From assembly GCA_028641055.1 (NCBI GenBank), contig CM054060.1, positions 237,798,833-237,862,832 on the forward strand: a stretch of DNA of 64,000 bases, read 5' to 3'. Positions 33,613 to 44,449 of this stretch are shown piece after piece. The stretch's first letter is position 1, and each line of letters begins with the position of its first letter. This DNA is from Alopecurus myosuroides (Eukaryota > Streptophyta > Magnoliopsida > Poales > Poaceae). A model generated the notes under the pieces. The model was given only the letters and a program-made list of their open reading frames with translations, made no database searches and had not been told where the DNA came from. A program made the position numbers and the translations under genes.

Positions 33613-36383
33613 ATGGCCTCTCCGTCGTCCTCACCGGCTCGCGCCTCCATCGACGAGCTTTTGGGCGACCTAGATCCACAGCTGGGGTCGCCCAAGCATG
33701 CCGGCGGCGGGCCGGAAAAGGCCACGGCATCCGCGGCGGGCGGAGGAAACGCTTCCGCCGCCGCGGACATCGCGGGCCCAAGCGCCACGACAACTCCGCC
33801 GTTTGCTTCAGAACCGGCGGAGGTCAAGATTCACTCCCGTGGCACTGAGCGTTTCCCCACTGGAGCTGATGAAGAAGCAGAATTTGTCGTAAATTGGAAT
33901 CAGAGTAATACTTCACTCGTCCTCCTTCGTCGGATGTCAAGGGATAAATTAATAGTTAAAGGCAAATGGCGGATCTCGAAGGATGAGCCAGTGCCCAAGC
34001 CGAAGGAAGGAGAACGCGTCCTCCTTACCTCTCATATCACGAGAGGTATGGGTTTTCCCCCTTCTGCCTTTTTCCTAGACGTCCTCAACTTTTATGGTGT
34101 CCAACCACATAATATCTCTCCAAATTCCATCCTTCAATTAGCTAGTTTCCAAGCTCTTTTCGAAGGGTATCTTGGAATAACTCCCAATTTAGACTTCTGG
34201 CATTATTGTTTCGAGGTAAAACACAACATCAGAAACGGTGTTTCGCCCATCTGCGGTACCATATCTTTTATCCTCAGAAACTTTAGGGAAGAATGGTATC
34301 CAAAGATAAGAATGCCGAAACCTGACCAATCTTGGCTAGGTTCTTTCTTTTATCACCAAGACATTCCGTTCCCCAGCAAAGAAACCGGAATTCCTCCCTT
34401 TGTTAATTCTGCCGCTATTCCTCACGAGAATTGGACACTTGCAGTAACAGAGGATTTGCCTGAAAACCTGATGAAAATAAAGCGGCGCATTGCCAAACTT
34501 TCTTCTTCTCAACCACCTTTGGTTTGGAAGGATATCGTTTTATGCTGGTTTGGACGTCGCGTACAACCTTTATCCCTTCGTTCCCGACTTCTTTGCGAGT
34601 ACACGGGACCGGAAGATAGCATGAGAGGCACCGATAGGTCCTTTAGCAAGAAGGATTTTATAGAACGCCTTCATCAGATAGTTGCCGCCGATAGCCAGAT
34701 TGAGGAAAGTCTAGCCATTTATCATGCGGAAAATCTGGTTCCTAAGGTACTTTCCTTCCCTTGTTTCTGAGTTTCCTCAGATTATCTTCTCTCTTCATTT
34801 TTTAACATACTGTTAATTCTTTCCTAGTTTGACGAACTTGGAGAAAATGATCTTGCTTCTGATGCTGAAATCAGCAAATTACATGCCGAGTTTTACAACA
34901 ACCAAAAGCGCAAGAGGCAAACTACTATCAAAGAAGAATTTCCTTCTGCAGCTACGGGTAAAAGGGGGAAAACGAATATGCCAATGGGCGGAAATTTTTA
35001 ATCACCTGTCAGAAACGAATTCATTCCTGCTCCAGATGATATCCGGGTGAAAGAAGAACCTTTCGACGACCTCGGATATATTCGTCCGGAAGCTAAGAAA
35101 TTTTTTGCTCCTGCCCCTCTGGTTCGCCCTTGGCCACAAAATGGATTAGTTATCCGCAACAATATCGCATTCTCGCCCCGCCAGGTCATACACGATGGCC
35201 TTCACCACGTAGGAATTCTTTTCATGGAATATGCCAGAGAATTCAAGGAGACCTTAACTGATTTGCGAGAAATGAGCCAGGTAATACCTCTAGCCCCCAA
35301 GCATTAAGTTGAAAATCTAAATTCTTCTTAATGCTTCTTTGTATGCTTGTTCAAACTTAAGCATCTGGCTTTCATTTCCATGTTTCAGCATTCCGCAGAT
35401 GCCATAAACTTGGAAGTTTTGAAAAAAACTTAGCCTCAAAAGCAGAGAAGTAAAAACACTTCAATCTGTTATTGAGTCAAAAAGCAACGAACTGGCGTCG
35501 TCTCAAAAGCAATTATCAAAAGCCACCGGTATTTTACTTCGTGTTTATTGATTTTTGCTGGAAAATCATTGCTAGATCTTGCCGTAATGTCGGATTATTT
35601 TGTCCCTGCTTTTCAGCTGGTTTAACCAAAGCCAAGAAGCTCACAGCAAACGCTGCTTATTTTTCTCAACTTCGTGAAGAAAACTCCAACCTTCAAAGAG
35701 AACTTTCAAAAGTTCGAGAAGAACTGGAAGCCAGTAATCTAGCCCTTGGGATTGCGCAATCCAAGGCTTCTTTGCAGGCAGCAGAGGATAAATCTATTAT
35801 CAATGATTTAGAAAGTATGCTATTCCCTCGTATGAAAGAGGGCGATGAAATTGACGCGGTTCTTGGTAAGCTGACTTCTTTTACCAATTCTTTCATGTCA
35901 TATTTCTTGTATTCTCTGATCTTTGCTTTTTTCAAAAAAGCAGGAAATTTTCCAGGAATTTCTCGGACTGAAAAGATCCGGGCCTTTGGGAAGATATGGA
36001 ATTCAATCAGAAATGCAGGAATGCATTTAATTAATAAATTCCTGCCCACAAGTAGTATACAATTTTCAGAAGTTTACCGACTTCCGGATGGCATCATGGA
36101 GGTAGCAAATTCGAAGGAATCTTTCCTTCGCTCTGCTGCACGGGGTGGTGCGCGAATGGCACTTGGCCTCATGCGCTTACACTACCCCGATGCAAAATCC
36201 TGGCGTGTAGCATCCGGTATTCCTCAAGAATGTACAGAAGCACAAATAAATGCGATCTTTAATGAAGTTGAAGGTCACGCCACTCAGATTGCCTCCATGG
36301 TGAATATCTCCATTACTTATCCGGAAGAAGAAGTGCCCGCAGCCCCCGAGAATGATAGCAGTGATGAAGACTCAGAAGTTTAA
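33613..36383 (+). pseudogene. Antisense spliced gene of the inner Gypsy (gypsy-type transposon-associated domain plus coiled coil)
   Basis: Five exons fit: 33613-34746, 34828-35280, 35389-35528, 35617-35864 and 35944-36383. All have GT/AG introns of 80-110 bp and consistent joining phases. Exon 1 has a low-complexity A/G/P-rich start and then the domain known from grass Gypsy elements as a putative gypsy-type transposon domain (ITRGMGFPPSAFFLDVLNFY, FEVKHN). Exons 3-4 form a coiled coil (LREENSNLQRELSKVREELE). Exon 5 holds RGGARMALGLMRLHYPD and an acidic tail. Breaks: an in-frame TAA at 34999-35001 and a run of seven A at about 35422-35428 that throws exon 3 out of frame. A start at 33547 is possible but less well placed. 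Function is unknown. Confidence 0.78.
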
Positions 36384-36977
36384 GGGGGCGCACTTGACCT
36401 GGATGATGGATGTGTATAGTAGCTTTTTTACAATGTAATTCATATTGTAATGCTTCTATGTCATTTGTCGGAACAAGAACTCCGCCTTTTGCAATTTCAA
36501 GCTTCTTGCAAAGTTTTTCCGGGTTTGGCTGTTCCTTTATCTTCTAAGTAATCTGGCATCTGTGTTTTAACTGCTCTAGTGTTTAAAAATGGCTCAATTA
36601 GCAATATGTATCGTCATGTTGAGTAACTGGGGACGAACCAAACAGTTTTAAAAACTCAGAAACATGGATTATGCTAGAAGCATTTTTACTGACTAGTTTC
36701 AGTAGCCCAACACATACACAATCAGATAAAACTTAGAGAAAACAAGGAACTGTTCTGAAACTTGGGCACGCAGGCACAATCCGAGTTTCCTTTAACCTTT
36801 AACAGGCCGAATCATTCAGCTTTTAAACACCGAGCACGCAGGCACAATTCGGGTCAACATTGAGTATTTGTAAGATCATTGGGAAATAGATAAAGCGGAA
36901 ATATTTTGTACTTATAATGAATATGAATTCCGGCAACTTTATTTCATGATCTCAAAGATGTTTACATAGAAATTGAA
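36384..36977. other. Convergent spacer between antisense gene and pol of the inner Gypsy
   Basis: No ORF is supported. Two near-identical words GCACGCAGGCACAATCCG / GCACGCAGGCACAATTCG occur at about 36766 and 36836. The 3' ends of both transcripts should fall here or overlap. Confidence 0.55.
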
Positions 36978-39900
36978 CTAAGTGTAGAAGGGACGTAATT
37001 GCTGGATACTCCAAGGCCTATTTGTCTCTCCTAGTTCATCATCTATTTTTCTCTTTCTTTTGCGATTCGGCTTCTCGGGGTCGTCCTCCGTATCTCGAAT
37101 GTCAACAAGATAGTATGATCCATTCTTCATGGCTTTACTGATGACAAATGGTCCTTCCCATACTGGGGCTAATTTTTGCTTCCTTTTCTGCACCAATCTC
37201 AGCACTAAGTCACCTTCTTTAAAAGAACGATGCCTGATTTTCCGACTGTGATAACGTCGTAAACCTTGCTGGTAGATGGCGGATCTTTGAAGTACAAGTT
37301 CTCGTTCCTCTTCTAAGAGATCGACGGCATTTTGTCGTGCTTCCTCGGCATCCGAGTCGTCAAAATTCTGCACTCTTGGGCTATCATGGATCATATACGT
37401 TGGAAGAATAGCTTCCGCACCATAAACCAGGAAAAACGGGGTTTGCTCGGTTGACCTATTTGGCGTCGTTCGAATACTCCACAACACGGAAGGTAGCTCT
37501 TCTACCCATGCTCCAGCTGCTCTATGGAGGGGAGTTTCGAGTCTTGGGCGTATTCCTTGCAGGATTGAACTGTTCATTCTTTCAACATGTCCATTAGATT
37601 GCGGGTGCGCCACAGATGCAAGATCTAAGCGAATTCCCGTTTGTTGGCAGTATTTTGCCAACTCTCCAATGGAGAAATTTGTCCCGTTATCAGTTATTAT
37701 GCTGTGTGGGACGCCATACCTCATTACTAAATCAATAATGAAATTTCTGGCAGTTGCACCGTCCAGCTTTTTGATGGGTTTAGCCTCCACCCATTTTGTG
37801 TACTTATCTACCGCTACGAGTAGATGTGTAAGTCCACCTCTTGCAGTTTTGAACGGTCCCATCATATCTAGCCCCCAGACCGCAAACGGCCATGTGATAG
37901 GGATAGTTTTAAGTGCTTGGGCCGGCAAATTGGTCTGCTTGGCGTAATATTGGCATCCTTCGCACGTATTCACTATGCGTTCGGCGTCTGTCTTGGCTGT
38001 TAGCCAGAAAAACCCCGCCCGGAATGCTTTTTTGACTATGCTCTTTGATTGAGCATGATGTCCGCAATCGCCGGCATGGATTTCTTCCAGTATTTCTTTT
38101 CCTTCTTCTGGTGAAATACACCGTTGAAAAATTCCGGAAGTACTGCGTTTATACAAGTGGTCGTTGATCACCATGTATCCTTTGCATCGACGCTGTATTT
38201 GCCTTTGCAAGACCTCGTCTGCTCCTTGCGGGTACTTCTGATTGACTAAGAAGTTTAAGTACGGGATTGTCCAATCCGGTTTAACGAGCATGACTTCAAT
38301 TGTTTCAGATGCTAGAGGGTAATCAACGTCTCCACCTTTTATGGACGGTTCATGCAAATGCTGGACGAATACCCCTGGTGGTAAAGTTTTTATTCTCTCT
38401 GATCCCATGCGGGCTAACGCATCCGCGTTCCAATTTTCCTCCCTTTTTATGTGAAGGACTTCGAACCCGAAGAAGCAGATGGCAAACTCATCCACCGTTC
38501 TCCGATATTCGGCCATTATAGGGCTTTTCGCGTCCCAGGTTTGGTTGAGCTGATGCTGTACCAAATCCGAGTCTCCATAGCACAAGATGCGTTTTACCCC
38601 TATTTCTTTTGCAATATGCAAGCCATGAAGCAAAGCTTCGTATTCTGCCACATTATTACTGGCGTTGAAGTGTATTTGTAATACATACTCCATTGTGTCT
38701 CCCTTGGGGGATTTTAGAACTACGCCGGCTCCAGCTCCTTCCTTCATCTTGGATCCATCAAAGTGCATGATCCAGTACTCGGATTCTGGCATCGGTGTAT
38801 TTTCCATTGCTTCTGTCCAGTCGGCGACGAAATCTGCCAAAACCTGGGATTTTATTGCCGTCCTTGGCTGGTACTTAATGTCGAAAGCTGCCAGCTCGAT
38901 GCCCCATTTAGCTACCCGGCCGGTTGCCTCCGCATTGTTTATACTATCCCCTAGTGGTGCTTTGCATACCACTGTTATGGAATGTCCTTGGAAGTAATGG
39001 CGCAGCTTTCTAGATGCAAAAAATACGCCATATGCCAGTTTCTGATAGTGCGGGTATCTTTGTTTGGATTCGGAGAAAACTTCGCTTATGTAGTATACCG
39101 GATGTTGATCTGGTATGCTTTGCTCTTCTTTTGTCCGTTCCACAACGATTACCGCGCTAATAACCCGATTAGTAGCTGTAAGGTATAGTAACATGGGCTC
39201 TTCGTCTTTGGGTGATGCCAAGACGGGAGCGTTCATCAAGGTTTCTTTTAACTGGGCCAACGCTGCATCGGCCTCTTCTGTCCATTCGAACTTGTCGGAT
39301 TTCTTCAAAAGTTTGTAGAGTGGTAAGGCTTTATCCCCCAGCCGACTAATAAATCTGCTGACGGCTGCAGCGGAACCCGTCAATCTTTGGACATCTTTTA
39401 CGCACGTAGGTTTTGAGATATTCAAGATTGCCTTGATCTTTTCCGGGTTAACTTCTATTCCTCTGTGAGAAACGATGAAACCCAGAAGTTTTCCTGAGGG
39501 AACCCCGAATACGCATTTAGATGGATTCAACTTCATCTTGTAAGTGCGCAAGTTTTCGAAGGTTTCTCGCAAATCCTCAAGGAGTGTATCTTTTTCCTTG
39601 GTTACGACGGCAATATCGTCCACGTAAACATGGACATTTTTTCCAATCTGACTATGCAAACAACGTTGCATGCAACGCTGGTAGGTTGCACCTGCGTTCT
39701 TCAGGCCAAAAGGCATGGTTACGTAGTAATACGTCCCGTACGGGGTTATAAAAGAAGTCTTGATTTGATCTTCCTTTTTCATGCGTATTTGGTGGTACCC
39801 GGAGTATGCATCCAAAAAGCATAAAAGCTCGGAGCCTGCAGTGGCATCTATTATTTGATCGATTCGCGGCAGTGCGAACCTATCTTTCGGACATAACTTG

Positions 39901-40211
39901 TTCAATCTTGTGTAATCTATACACATTCTGAGGGCAGTTGTGTCTTTCTTCGGTACTAATACCGGATTTGCGGACCAGTCAGTATGGATTACTTCCTTGA
40001 TGAAATCCGCTGCTAAAAGCCGGATAATTTCCTTGCCAATAGCCTTCCGTCTCCTTCCGTCAAATCGACGGAGACCTTGTTTGACGGGTTTTGATCCGGG
40101 AATAACCTTGAGTTGGTGCTCAGCAAGTTCCCTGGGTACGCCTGGCATGTCAGCTGGACACCAGGAGAAAATATCCCAGTTCTCACGGAGGAACTTGATG
40201 AGCTCGCCTTC
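36978..40211 (-). CDS. Inner Gypsy RT, dual RNase H and integrase
   Basis: About 1077 codons are open after the TAG at 40212-40214. RT shows CFLDAYSGYHQIRM, TMPFGLKNAGATYQRC and VHVYVDDIAVV (about 39612-39640). RNase H follows (SKQRYPHYQKLAYGVFFA), then the second RNase H (HFDGSKMKEGAGAG, NNVAEYEALLHGL, YGDSDLVQHQ, NADALARMGS). Integrase has an H-H-C-C finger (GDCGHHAQS ... NTCEGC) and a DDE core with D in WGLDMMGPF, D in ITDNGTNF and E in NGHVERMNS. It ends with a C-terminal WEGPFVISKA segment and a basic KPNRKRKRK tail. Every catalytic residue is present. Expression requires passing the TAG, since gag-pol is normally one frame here. Confidence 0.9.
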   Translation of the reverse strand, partial: EGELIKFLRENWDIFSWCPADMPGVPRELAEHQLKVIPGSKPVKQGLRRFDGRRRKAIGKEIIRLLAADFIKEVIHTDWSANPVLVPKKDTTALRMCIDYTRLNKLCPKDRFALPRIDQIIDATAGSELLCFLDAYSGYHQIRMKKEDQIKTSFITPYGTYYYVTMPFGLKNAGATYQRCMQRCLHSQIGKNVHVYVDDIAVVTKEKDTLLEDLRETFENLRTYKMKLNPSKCVFGVPSGKLLGFIVSHRGIEVNPEKIKAILNISKPTCVKDVQRLTGSAAAVSRFISRLGDKALPLYKLLKKSDKFEWTEEADAALAQLKETLMNAPVLASPKDEEPMLLYLTATNRVISAVIVVERTKEEQSIPDQHPVYYISEVFSESKQRYPHYQKLAYGVFFASRKLRHYFQGHSITVVCKAPLGDSINNAEATGRVAKWGIELAAFDIKYQPRTAIKSQVLADFVADWTEAMENTPMPESEYWIMHFDGSKMKEGAGAGVVLKSPKGDTMEYVLQIHFNASNNVAEYEALLHGLHIAKEIGVKRILCYGDSDLVQHQLNQTWDAKSPIMAEYRRTVDEFAICFFGFEVLHIKREENWNADALARMGSERIKTLPPGVFVQHLHEPSIKGGDVDYPLASETIEVMLVKPDWTIPYLNFLVNQKYPQGADEVLQRQIQRRCKGYMVINDHLYKRSTSGIFQRCISPEEGKEILEEIHAGDCGHHAQSKSIVKKAFRAGFFWLTAKTDAERIVNTCEGCQYYAKQTNLPAQALKTIPITWPFAVWGLDMMGPFKTARGGLTHLLVAVDKYTKWVEAKPIKKLDGATARNFIIDLVMRYGVPHSIITDNGTNFSIGELAKYCQQTGIRLDLASVAHPQSNGHVERMNSSILQGIRPRLETPLHRAAGAWVEELPSVLWSIRTTPNRSTEQTPFFLVYGAEAILPTYMIHDSPRVQNFDDSDAEEARQNAVDLLEEERELVLQRSAIYQQGLRRYHSRKIRHRSFKEGDLVLRLVQKRKQKLAPVWEGPFVISKAMKNGSYYLVDIRDTEDDPEKPNRKRKRKIDDELGETNRPWSIQQLRPFYT

Positions 40212-43200
40212 CTATTTGTCGGTCATCCCAGTCCCTACTACGACAAATTTTGTCGGATCTTTGGGATCTAGGATTACCTGTCTTGTATTCTCGGACGCCT
40301 TGAAGCTATCTGTTGGCTTCCGAGTTTCTTTTCCTGCCGGCATTTCTTTCGGCGATACCTCCTTGGCTAACTCCTTCAGTTCTTCCTGAGCTATAACTCT
40401 TTGAGCGCAAAGGGCGTTTTGCTTCTCCAACTCGTTTGCCAGCTTGAAATCACCGGCAATGGTGATTACTCCTCCTTTGGGTCCTGGCATCTTCAGCTTG
40501 TTGTAGATATAGCAAGATCTTGCCATAAACTTGGCGGAAGCCGGACGTCCGAGTATTGCGTGATACACGCTCTCGAACGGCACAACTTCGAAGGATACTT
40601 TTTCCTGCCGGAAGTGATCTTTATCTCCGAAGGTGACATCTAGGGAAATTTCTCCTAGGGATCGTGCTTGCCTGCCAGGAACAATGCCATGGAAGCGTAT
40701 ATTGCTGTAATTGAGCTGGGACTCGGATATCTTCAAGTGCTTCAGTGTATCCAGGTACATTATATTGATGCTGGATCCTCCGTCCATCAACACTCTTCTT
40801 AGCCTAGTGTTTTGAACAATAGGGCTTACAACAAGAGCTTGTGTGCCGGGTTCAGGGATATTTCCGGGATGATCTGACTGATCCCAGATTATCGGTGTGT
40901 TGGAGTACTTCAAGAATTTTGGGGTTGCAGGAACAACCGCGTTTATTTCTCGAAGTGTCCTTTTGGCCACCTTTGCTGACGGGGTTGCTAGGAAAGTTAA
41001 CATTGCTTCTCCGTCAACTCTCGGAAATTTAGGTTCGCCTTTTCGCTGCTGTTCCTGGATTTTGTCATCAGTGTCCGATTCACTGTCTTCTTTTTCAGCT
41101 TCTGGCTTTTGTTTGGCAGGTTTCCTCTTGGAACCCTTCCCTTTATTTCCGGATCCTGCATTGCCTTTCATATGCTTGTTTAGCCGGCATTGCGCGTTTG
41201 TGTGGGTTGGTTTCCCAAACTGAGAGTGGTGGACGCAGGGTTCCGACTTAATTATCTCCCATTCTTCAGGAGTGTAATTGATGGGATCCGGACTACGGCC
41301 TTTCCACTTGTTCCCTTTTTCTCCTCCAAAGGCTAAGTTAACCTCCTTGGGCTTTGTTGTTGACTCCGGAGTTCCTTTTTTATCAGAACGAGGTGTTTTC
41401 TTGGCGAGTATCAGTGACTCAATATTGCCTCCTCTTGCTCTGATATCGTCTTCGGCTGCAGCATGCTCATTAGCGGTTGTAAGCATAGATCCGAGATCTT
41501 TGTGCTTTTTAGAACCAACCATGAACGGTACAAGTCCGGGTTTTAGGCCATTGACGAAAGCATGCATTGCTTGTACGTCAGTTACTCCAGAGCAACTATT
41601 CTTCATTGCAGTCCATCTGGAGATGAAATCCACGTATGGTTCGTCTTCAAATTGGGTGCAACGGTTCAGCTGGTTGATGCTATTTGGGCGTTTGTATGTT
41701 CCCCGGAAATGCTGAGTAAATACTCTCGCCATATCATCCCAACTGTCGACAGTTCTTGATGGTAAACCATTAATCCAATCTCTGGCTCCGTCTAGCAACA
41801 TTAGGGGAAGAAACTTGACAGCTTCCAGGTCTGTCCCGTTGTTGATTTGGACGGCTGTGTAATAGTCTGAAAGCCAGGTATCCGGGTTTGTACTGCCGGT
41901 ATATTTTTGGTAGGTTGGACCAACTTTGGTAAAGCCAGAATGCAGGGTTATCCTTCGGATCCTGTCAGTAAAACACTTAGGACCAAAGTATAGATCATCC
42001 TTTTCTGCTCTATCAATATGTGCAGAATATCTCCCGGCTGAATGGACAGAAGGGGATCTGCTCCTTTCTTTTCCATTGTTGCGCGGACGCGTTTTTCCGA
42101 GGTTATCTCTATCTCTTCCGTTGTCACGCCCTCTGGGATTATGTGGAGTCCTGCTCCTGTACCTTTCCTTATCTTTGGGCGGTGTCCGAGATCTTTCACG
42201 TCTGTGAGGTGTATCGTATCTTCCAGCTTTTTCAGCTGGGTTTCTCGGAGGTGGCATTATTTTGCCGTCATTCCGGTGTTTGTCTTCCCGATCGTGTGGT
42301 TTATATCCATCTTTCGGGAGATGAGGTCCGGTTCTAGACGCTGCGTCCCGGTTGTCGGGGTTTTTCTTGTCTTTTCTCGGATCCTCTTTTTTATCCGAAT
42401 CTCCGGGTTCTTCCGGTCCAGGTGCTCCAGCAGCGCAAGTAACAGTTTTGCAGAGGGCGGAATTATCATGCAGCCTCCCTGATCGCTCTTGTCCTCGCTG
42501 TTGCTGCTGTAATGCTTTTCCTAGGAAAGCATACACCCCTTGGAGTTTTTCCCCGTTGGAGTACAGATCATTGTTCAGGATGGCGACCGCTGCTTCCGCG
42601 TTTTCAGCTGCGGTTTTGTATATTGGTTCGCCCTTGGCATCTTTGCCGTTTAACTGCTTTTGCCAAGATGGGTTATAGAACCTTTCTTTTGGCGGCAGTT
42701 CTTCCGGTTTTGCAATTCCGGGTAACCTAGTAGGTTTTAAGGCAGATCTATGCTTTCTCTCGTACTCCTCTATTTCTTCCTTCATGATTTTGATGTCATT
42801 GTGGGTTTGTTGGAGATGTTGCCGAGATCTAAGCAGATGTTGCTGTTGCCGTTGGAAAGCTTGTCTCCTGGCTTCCAGCATCTCAGGGGGTTCATTGGGT
42901 CCCACTGGAGTTTGTAATAGTTCTTGCTCTTCCAGTTCTGTCATTGGCGGAGCAGTGATTTCCTTAGATTTCTTTTCCGTAGGCTTTGTGCCACTAATAT
43001 CTCCAACTTCCAGGTTTTCATCAGCGAGATCAGCTGACTTTTTCTTCCGGAGTTTGTACTGGAGTTTTTTAGAAGCACGGTGCTTTTTCTTGGAAGACGG
43101 AGGTTTTTTGACAGGTTCATCCTCTGTCATCTCCTTGACATTAGGGAATATCGGAGAAGTTTCTCCGTCTTCCCTCTCTTCCACTGGCGGAGGGGTTTTA

Positions 43201-43652
43201 GGGCTTTCCTGGCTGTCGGCACCCGTTGTATCAGCTGGTTTTGCCATTAGCACTTCATGGAATCCCTCTTGAAAGGACTTAACTTTTCTTACGAAGGCAT
43301 CATCGTCTTCGTCTTCGGAGTCGAAGTTATCCGATCCGGTTTCCGACTCCAATCTCGCCTCTATGGCGGCAAGTACGGACTCTGTTTCCGAGTTCATCGT
43401 CTGGTTGACGGATGTCGGATCTTCCGTCTCTGTGACGGGTGTTGGTTCTTCCGTCTCTGTGACGGGTGTATTGTTGTCTGCCTCTTGCACGGGGTTTCCG
43501 TCATCCGTGTTTTCAGCGATCTCGGATTGCACCATGCCAATAAAGTGCGTATCACTGTTTTGTCGGCGATCTGAGCAAAATCCGGCATCATAGTCGTCTT
43601 CGACTGGGTATAGGGCGGGTGGGAAATACTTGCTTTCACCGCAAAACCCCAT
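40212..43652 (-). CDS. Inner Gypsy gag-protease
   Basis: The open frame extends upstream through the primer site into the LTR (to 44030), so the first ATG is not reliable. I chose ATG 43652 (MGFCGESKYFPP) as the first methionine after the LTR and primer site. In order: an acidic linker with repeated PVTETE units, a basic K-rich patch, a coiled coil (EARRQAFQRQQQHLLRSRQ), the retrotransposon gag domain (WLSDYYTAVQINNG to DEPYVDFISRWTAMKNSC, about 41600-41890), a degenerate zinc-knuckle-like C/H segment (about 41190-41240), and protease with LMDGGSSINIMYLDT (about 40750-40795). It ends at TAG 40212-40214, and the same frame goes on into RT. Confidence 0.85.
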   Translation of the reverse strand: MGFCGESKYFPPALYPVEDDYDAGFCSDRRQNSDTHFIGMVQSEIAENTDDGNPVQEADNNTPVTETEEPTPVTETEDPTSVNQTMNSETESVLAAIEARLESETGSDNFDSEDEDDDAFVRKVKSFQEGFHEVLMAKPADTTGADSQESPKTPPPVEEREDGETSPIFPNVKEMTEDEPVKKPPSSKKKHRASKKLQYKLRKKKSADLADENLEVGDISGTKPTEKKSKEITAPPMTELEEQELLQTPVGPNEPPEMLEARRQAFQRQQQHLLRSRQHLQQTHNDIKIMKEEIEEYERKHRSALKPTRLPGIAKPEELPPKERFYNPSWQKQLNGKDAKGEPIYKTAAENAEAAVAILNNDLYSNGEKLQGVYAFLGKALQQQQRGQERSGRLHDNSALCKTVTCAAGAPGPEEPGDSDKKEDPRKDKKNPDNRDAASRTGPHLPKDGYKPHDREDKHRNDGKIMPPPRNPAEKAGRYDTPHRRERSRTPPKDKERYRSRTPHNPRGRDNGRDRDNLGKTRPRNNGKERSRSPSVHSAGRYSAHIDRAEKDDLYFGPKCFTDRIRRITLHSGFTKVGPTYQKYTGSTNPDTWLSDYYTAVQINNGTDLEAVKFLPLMLLDGARDWINGLPSRTVDSWDDMARVFTQHFRGTYKRPNSINQLNRCTQFEDEPYVDFISRWTAMKNSCSGVTDVQAMHAFVNGLKPGLVPFMVGSKKHKDLGSMLTTANEHAAAEDDIRARGGNIESLILAKKTPRSDKKGTPESTTKPKEVNLAFGGEKGNKWKGRSPDPINYTPEEWEIIKSEPCVHHSQFGKPTHTNAQCRLNKHMKGNAGSGNKGKGSKRKPAKQKPEAEKEDSESDTDDKIQEQQRKGEPKFPRVDGEAMLTFLATPSAKVAKRTLREINAVVPATPKFLKYSNTPIIWDQSDHPGNIPEPGTQALVVSPIVQNTRLRRVLMDGGSSINIMYLDTLKHLKISESQLNYSNIRFHGIVPGRQARSLGEISLDVTFGDKDHFRQEKVSFEVVPFESVYHAILGRPASAKFMARSCYIYNKLKMPGPKGGVITIAGDFKLANELEKQNALCAQRVIAQEELKELAKEVSPKEMPAGKETRKPTDSFKASENTRQVILDPKDPTKFVVVGTGMTDK

Positions 43653-43875
43653 TGCTTTCGCGGTTAATCCGATAAAGATGTTAGCAGATCCAATCGGTAA
43701 AACGCAGGCACTTACCAGGTGGTTTTGCGCCGGTATGTAGGATCCGTTGTCGAGGAAGCGCCCGACGTCGTCGTCGAATTCCAAGCTTCCGACAGTGATC
43801 GATCTTCCAATTCCGCCTAGTATCCCAGATCGGAACTTCACGCCTGACGTCGTTTGCCCCACGGTGGGCGCCAAC
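43653..43875 (-). other. Leader and primer-binding site of the inner Gypsy
   Basis: On the minus strand, TTGGCGCCCACCGTGGGGC follows the 5' LTR directly (43875 downward). This is a common primer-site form in grass Tat elements. I do not assign the tRNA. Confidence 0.75.
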
Positions 43876-44449
43876 TGTCGAGACATCGAAGTAGTTTTCA
43901 TAGACTGGGGTGCCATGAGACTACGGTAGAGACGTGGGGTAACGGGATAGCGTAGTAACACAGAACACGGGATTTTACCCAGGTTCGGTACGTCGCGACA
44001 GTACGGCGTACCTACTCCTGCACTTCTCACTAATTGGGACTAAAGCCCGTATAACAAGGTTACAATGTGAGGGAATAGATCTAGCTACTCGACGAGGATG
44101 AACTTCTCGGCGAGTTGCGTAGAGCTTGAGCTTGAACCTAGAACCTTGGAACTTCAAGAACTTATCTAATCTATCTCCCGTCCGGCTTTATATAATAGCC
44201 GGATTAGGGCTTACAGAACAAGAAACCTAGAAGACTACGTTTAACTTGTAACTTGGAAAGTAAGGAATCCGTCTTCTCCTCCAAGCCAGATCACGTGGGC
44301 CGTGATCCGGATTCTTCTAGAATCCGGCTTCTGCGCGTCGGACTACTGGGCCGCCCAATGGACCTAAGCCCATTACCTTGTAGGCCACCCTGGTAGTCCG
44401 ACTCTTTTGTCTACCATCTTCTATACCCCTATTCAGTATATATCCGACA
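43876..44449 (-). repeat. 5' LTR of the inner Gypsy
   Basis: It is 574 bp and differs from 32503-33076 at about six positions. It is flanked on the right by TTGTG, the near-match of CTGTG at the other end. Confidence 0.94.

Larger units (their letters stand above)
32503..44449 (-). mobile_element. Inner Tat-lineage Gypsy with antisense gene, near-complete
   Basis: Two 574-bp LTRs (TGTCGAGACATCG to ATATCCGACA) bound 11,947 bp. The flanks are CTGTG (32498-32502) and TTGTG (44450-44454), a 5-bp duplication with one change. Six LTR substitutions counted by eye give about 1% divergence. On the minus strand it has PBS, gag, DGGS protease, RT, dual RNase H and integrase. On the plus strand, between pol and the 3' LTR, is a multi-exon antisense gene. 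It lies in the outer gag near a degenerate zinc-knuckle segment. A single TAG is the only gag-pol break I see. Confidence 0.93.

Noticed and set aside
43875..44030. Extension of the inner gag frame into the LTR (start at 44030)
   Set aside because: The extra 52 codons are LTR sequence and the next part is the primer site. Translation is more likely to start after both.
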